Both the position numbers and the translations under genes were made by a program. Positions 60,001-64,000 of a stretch of DNA of 64,000 nucleotides are shown here, piece after piece. The first letter of the stretch is position 1. Every line of letters begins with the position of its first letter. Where the stretch lies: positions 123,588,533 to 123,652,532 of the forward strand of contig NC_088171.1 in assembly GCF_028769735.1 (NCBI RefSeq). The letters are read 5' to 3'. The stretch is from Zonotrichia leucophrys gambelii. Lineage: Eukaryota > Chordata > Aves > Passeriformes > Passerellidae. The notes under the pieces were generated by a model. That model was not told where the DNA came from and made no database searches. It worked only from the letters and a program-made list of their open reading frames with translations.

Positions 60001-61431
60001 CTCTTGCTTAAGGGTTACTGGACCAGTCCCCAAGTCAGGAATTCTTCAGCAAGCTGTCATCAGTACCAAAACAGGGCTACTGACAGTCTTGAAGTCATCT
60101 GCTCTAAGCTGGATGGGTATTTATTGCAAACTGGTGTTAAGTTTGCCCACATCGCTTGGAGGATTTCAGATTCAAAGGATAGGGAATACTGCAAGGAATG
60201 CAGTAATGACAAATAGCACAGTGTGGTAAATTACATTAGAAAGAAAACGTTGTCTAAATAAAGGTTTGATCCCAAGCCCATTTAAAAGTCATTGCAGGAA
60301 GGGTGCTTTACACGTTCTGATCTGCCCATTAGAGAAAGGCAGGGGGGGAAAAAAGCCTCATTTAGTGCTGACACAATGTTTTCAACTCAGCCCATTTGTA
60401 ATAAGATGCTCTTTAGCCAAATCATTTAAGTCATTTGGAAATCATTTAGAATTCTCTTTCAGAGCAATTAGTAAAAAGCTAAAAGCCTCAAATGGTTCTT
60501 TGTGGTAGTTTCATAATTATTATTTTAAACCAGAAAATATCACCTTAAAGAAGAAAAAGAAAACTGTCCACTGCTACTGAAAGTATCTGAGCGCATTCTG
60601 GAGATCTGAGGGATAGAGAAAAGGTGACCTTTTCCAGATCTATGAATTCCATATAGCAGTCTTTTCCTGTCTCCTGAAAAACACACTGGGGAGGAAATCA
60701 TTCACTATACTTGTTTATATGAGATGCTATAGTAAGAATTAAATGTAATTTAGTGGGACAATAAAATCTTCTCAAGTACTGATATTCGACACAGTATTGT
60801 TGTGTTTGGGGTGGATTTGGGGATGATTAAATGAGTAAATCACCCAGATCTGAAACATTTTTTTTCACCTCCTCAGATGGCATCTTGATCGTGCATGCAC
60901 TGTGAACACCAAAAGCCTATAGGTCAGACCTGAAATTATAGCTAAAACTCAGGTCCTGAGGTACATGGACTGTTTATATCGATGAAAATTTATGATGTCT
61001 ATACCTTAAATCCCCGGCCTCTCTTTTACATTGACTTCTTTACTATTTGCTGCTTTATTTTATGGTGATCCCTTGCCCTCTATAAATATATCACGGTTAT
61101 TTAACCCTAGATCCCAACCACAGTTTTCACTATTTCAGGAGGGATCTATTTGTTACGTACTGCTACTGGGGGCTTCATAATCCTATACATTAACAGCTAT
61201 TATTTCACTGAAGTTAAAAATTTTCAACTATTTTCATCTTGTCATTTAACTTGATGCTGTTTGGTATTACAGCCAAGAACAGAAAACTGTGTGCTGTTTT
61301 TCTAAGATTATATTGAGGTACAAATCTTCTTTAATCTCCTACAGTGATTGAGTTATTTTCTATTAAATATTTATCAGTGGAAAAATGAATAAATTTAACT
61401 GTAATAAATTATAGTTTGGCAGACTTAATTG
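60001..61431. other. Anonymous DNA
   Basis: A 70-codon frame at 60004-60216 and an 80-codon frame at 60266-60508 show no known domain. An AGGTCAGACCTG inverted half-site pair lies at 60921-60932. No gene or repeat family was seen. Confidence 0.5.
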
Positions 61432-61760
61432 CCTATTGTTATTTTTAAAAAAATCATCCATATAAAAATCTGACCTAATCCTAGAAACATGCCATGGAGT
61501 AATTAAAGTTTTCTGTGGGGATAGACTGCAATAATTATCTTGTTTTGACTGAGCTTCTTATTATTTTAGCCTGAAAAATAAAACCGAAAAACAGGAAAGG
61601 CATATAGATTTGCAAAACCTATTGTCTGATGTTAAAATTGTTAAGAAAATATGAGTCAGTATTATGCAAATTCTGACCTAATCCCAGGAACATATTGGTA
61701 GGTAATTGTATTTTTCTTTAAAAGGGGACAGACCCTACAATAATTATGCCTTGTTAGTGT
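61432..61760 (+). repeat. Diverged tandem duplication of an AT-rich block
   Basis: Two units align in order. CCTATTGT occurs at 61432 and 61619, TCTGACCTAATCC at 61470 and 61673, and AGGAACAT/AGAAACAT follows in each. GGGATAGACTGCAATAATTAT near 61519 matches GGGACAGACCCTACAATAATTAT near 61726. Spacing differs by about 16 bases because the second unit has extra sequence after its first block. Identity is confined to short islands separated by diverged sequence. It could be an old local duplication or two copies of an unlisted repeat. Confidence 0.6.
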
Positions 61761-63037
61761 CCACATTGCTATATTTTTGATTTATGTATTTTTGTGGGAG
61801 CTGACAGATAAGCAAGAAAAATTGACATATTATAAACTAATAAAAATAAATAATATCTGAATCTGCCTAGCAGCAATGCACATTGGGAAGCTAAATCAAT
61901 GCATTAATCACACAAATTTTGAGCAAAGTATAGTTTGTGCTAAATGAAAAAGTGACCTACAACAAACAGAGCTAAATATTGAAATCTTAGCACTAGATGT
62001 TTGCACCTGCCTTAATTCTGAGGTCAAACAATGTAAGAATTTGACCTATACTATTTTTCTGATTATCCTGTGAAATATTGTAGGACAAATTTGTGCTCTG
62101 CTCATCTTTCTTATAATTTTAATAACCTTCCACCTGTTAGGTTTGCCTTGTTCCCCAAGGAAAGAAAGAATTGCCTTTAAAAGAAAAATTTGGTTAGCAT
62201 CTCTCTCTGTGTTTTAGCACAGCATTTATTTTAGGGTGCTTGTTTACTAAAATGCTCTTGCTTTTCTGTGGGAAAGCATTGCCTGTTAAGTGCCAGAATG
62301 AAAAAAATCCCCAAACATAATTTTGATATCTAATAACCACTAAGTCTGGGAGTTTTGCTCTAGTGCACCAGCATTGTGGACAAATTGACAATGTAAATAT
62401 TACAGAAATGAGCATAGGGTTGAGCAGAATCTACCAACTGATATTGTCTAACACAACTGGTATGAAATTGATGAGCTGTTCACAAAACCCTCCCTTGCTT
62501 GAGGTTTCTGCCCATATAATCTCATCACACTGACATGGCTGGGCCAAATCCACATGTAAAGAATATCACCAAAGTTAGCAGCTAGGGTCTGAATTTTTCT
62601 CAATTTGAATATAATGAAAGAAAATATCAAGCTATCATGAACAAAGGATATACAGATTTCATTGTCTTCTCTCACACTATCTGCAAATGCTACTGCACAT
62701 CATCCTGTTTTGGCATTTCCAGAGTAATCCCTCACTTTAAGGGCTTTAAAGCAAGGATTGCAGAAGCTCAGTAGAGAAAAAGGAAACAAGGTCTGAAAAG
62801 CTGCTCAGCTCCAAGGGGATTCCCTCTGCAGCTTCCCAATCCCCTGATAGGGCTCCATTCCTCAACGGTCCCAGGCTGCACATCCCATTTGCTGGGTCTG
62901 GAAGCACAGTACAGCTCTGCTCCCTGCAGCCAGCTGAGCTCAGCATGGGCTGAGGCTGCCCACAATCTCAGTAGGTGACACCTTCCAAGAACACCAGCCT
63001 GAGCTTCTACCAGCATGGGATGTTTGTGGTCATGGTG
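61761..63037. other. AT-rich DNA with nuclear-receptor-type half-sites
   Basis: TGACCT or AGGTCA occurs at 61953, 62021 and 62042, in addition to the two copies in the duplication upstream. No coding exon was seen. The minus-strand 106-codon frame at 62768-63088 partly overlaps the CR1 end and is not credible. Confidence 0.45.
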
Positions 63038-63165
63038 TATCACAGAATAGCTCAGGTTGGGAAAAACCCCCAAGATCATTGAGTTCAATAATTAACCCTG
63101 CACTGTCATGTTCACCACTAAACCATATCCCCAAGTGCCATATCTACATGTTTTTGAACATGTCT
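63038..63165 (-). mobile_element. CR1 LINE 3' end, short minus-strand copy
   Basis: TATCACAGAATAGCTCAGGTTGG (from 63038) is the reverse complement of the avian CR1 3' terminus. It is followed by AAGATCATTGAGTTCAA, then CCTGCACTGTCATGTTCACCACTAAACCATATCCCCAAGTGCC-type sequence. This matches the common avian subfamily whose reverse complement reads 'aagatcatcaagtccaac...cactaaaccatgtccc'. Only about 130 bases remain, so the insertion is strongly 5'-truncated. Its end is at the low-coordinate side. Confidence 0.88.
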
Positions 63166-64000
63166 TGATAAACCCCTTGAGGGCTGCTTTATGCCTGCTA
63201 CTGCCATGCAAATGCATTTTATTTAATGTTTCATTTCAATGAAAGAACTAAGAGAGATCGGATGACAGTGCCAAGTGATGAGCTCAAAATAATACATAAA
63301 AAACCCACAAAAAAAAAAAAAAAGACAAAAAACAGAGGAAGTAGGTTTTCACACAAAAGCATTTGGTACCATTCATGAGTTAGCTTCAGAGGTGAAAGCC
63401 ATCCAGCTGGCCAGATGATGGCAAGCAAAGAGCACTCAATGTTTACATAAATTCAAAAGCTGAACAAAGTCACAGAAGATCTATCAAATGCTGTTAAAAA
63501 AAAAAAAAAAGAGAAAGAAAAAGAAAAAGACTGTAAGTGCAGATATAAGAACATACAAACATTTGCACTCAGATACATTATGCACGCTTAAACACACATT
63601 TGGAAAAAGCAAATCATCTCAAAGAGTCTCTTCAAATCCTTCCTTGACTTTGCTGTTTCTCACTGGCTACCCTACATCATCAACATATTTGTTATATGAA
63701 TCTCAGACCAAAGTATTTTGCTGTCACAGCAAAAATGCAGGCAGGAAGCTCAGAATTAAGGACTTCATATCTCTTTAGGTGATGTCCCAAGATCATGGGA
63801 CAATGATCATTTCCATCATGTTACTAAAGGAATGTCCTGCTTCAGGGTCTTTCATCATCCACACTGAAGTGTAAATCAGGGAATGTTAGGACATGTAAGA
63901 CAAGAACTGTTCCTAAAATGTCTGATAAGAAAGCAGTTTTCACCTGGATTTCTGCAAAGAACAGCTAAAATAATATAATTGATCTCATTAACTGAACCTT
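63166..64000. other. Anonymous DNA with poly(A) runs
   Basis: A15 at 63309-63323 and an A-rich/GAAA tract at 63496-63529 are the only distinct items, besides a 7-bp-arm inverted repeat TGTCCCA/TGGGACA at 63783-63802. No gene was recognised. Confidence 0.5.
63496..63529. repeat. A-rich / (GAAAA)n tract
   Basis: A15 is followed by GAGAAAGAAAAAGAAAAAGA. It is a simple repeat that makes the lysine-rich start of a 96-codon plus-strand frame (63488-63778), which is therefore an artefact. Confidence 0.9.

Noticed and set aside
1..64000. CRISPR arrays, tRNA or rRNA genes, endogenous retrovirus genes, bacterial operons
   Set aside because: I saw no regularly spaced repeats, no cloverleaf or rRNA-like sequence, no LTR pair or gag/pol/env-like frame, and no closely packed genes.

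Overview
The window reads as non-coding nuclear DNA from a vertebrate, most probably a bird. Three things support this. (1) Two large and one small 5'-truncated CR1 LINE copies carry the avian-type 3' end, with an 8-bp-period tail. (2) Several much older, eroded CR1 3' ends match the ancestral amniote type. (3) Repeat density is otherwise low, the DNA is AT-rich and CpG-poor, and no Alu, B1, L1 or bacterial gene structure is recognisable. The species and chromosome cannot be named from the sequence alone, and no host protein-coding gene was recognised in any frame.

Layout. 1-3.0 kb is featureless AT-rich DNA with an A/GAAA tract. Around 3.04-3.17 kb lies an eroded ancestral CR1 fragment. At 3.77-4.61 kb is the most gene-like structure in the window. 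On the minus strand, a (TTCCC)n array runs directly into a consensus 3' splice site, followed by about 590 bases that end at two AATAAA signals. This looks like a terminal exon of an unidentified transcript. From 4.6 to 17.2 kb there is plain intergenic or intronic sequence with small inverted repeats at 11.57 and 14.78 kb. A 290-bp G/T-only tract follows at 17.22-17.51 kb. At 18.78-19.5 kb two ancestral CR1 3' ends sit in opposite orientations. 19.5-43 kb is mostly anonymous, with an old CR1 copy at 27.8 kb, a purine-rich block at 31 kb, possible old SINE-like scraps at 34.0 and 37.8 kb, and an A-rich block at 42.2 kb.

Two CR1 copies, both plus strand and both with broken reverse-transcriptase reading frames, occupy about 43.26-44.43 kb and 49.3-50.42 kb. 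Between them, at 48.06-48.14 kb, are a perfect 24-bp tandem duplication and a perfect 15-bp-arm hairpin. The right end holds a CpG-rich pocket at 59.56-60.0 kb, a diverged tandem duplication at 61.43-61.76 kb within a cluster of TGACCT/AGGTCA half-sites, and a short minus-strand CR1 end at 63.04 kb.

How it fits together: the window looks like a gene desert or the inside of a very long intron. Most long open frames are by-products of low-complexity repeats or chance. The candidates worth follow-up are the minus-strand terminal exon at 4 kb, the CpG pocket at 59.6 kb and the duplicated AT-rich block at 61.4 kb. No convincing new biological system was seen.
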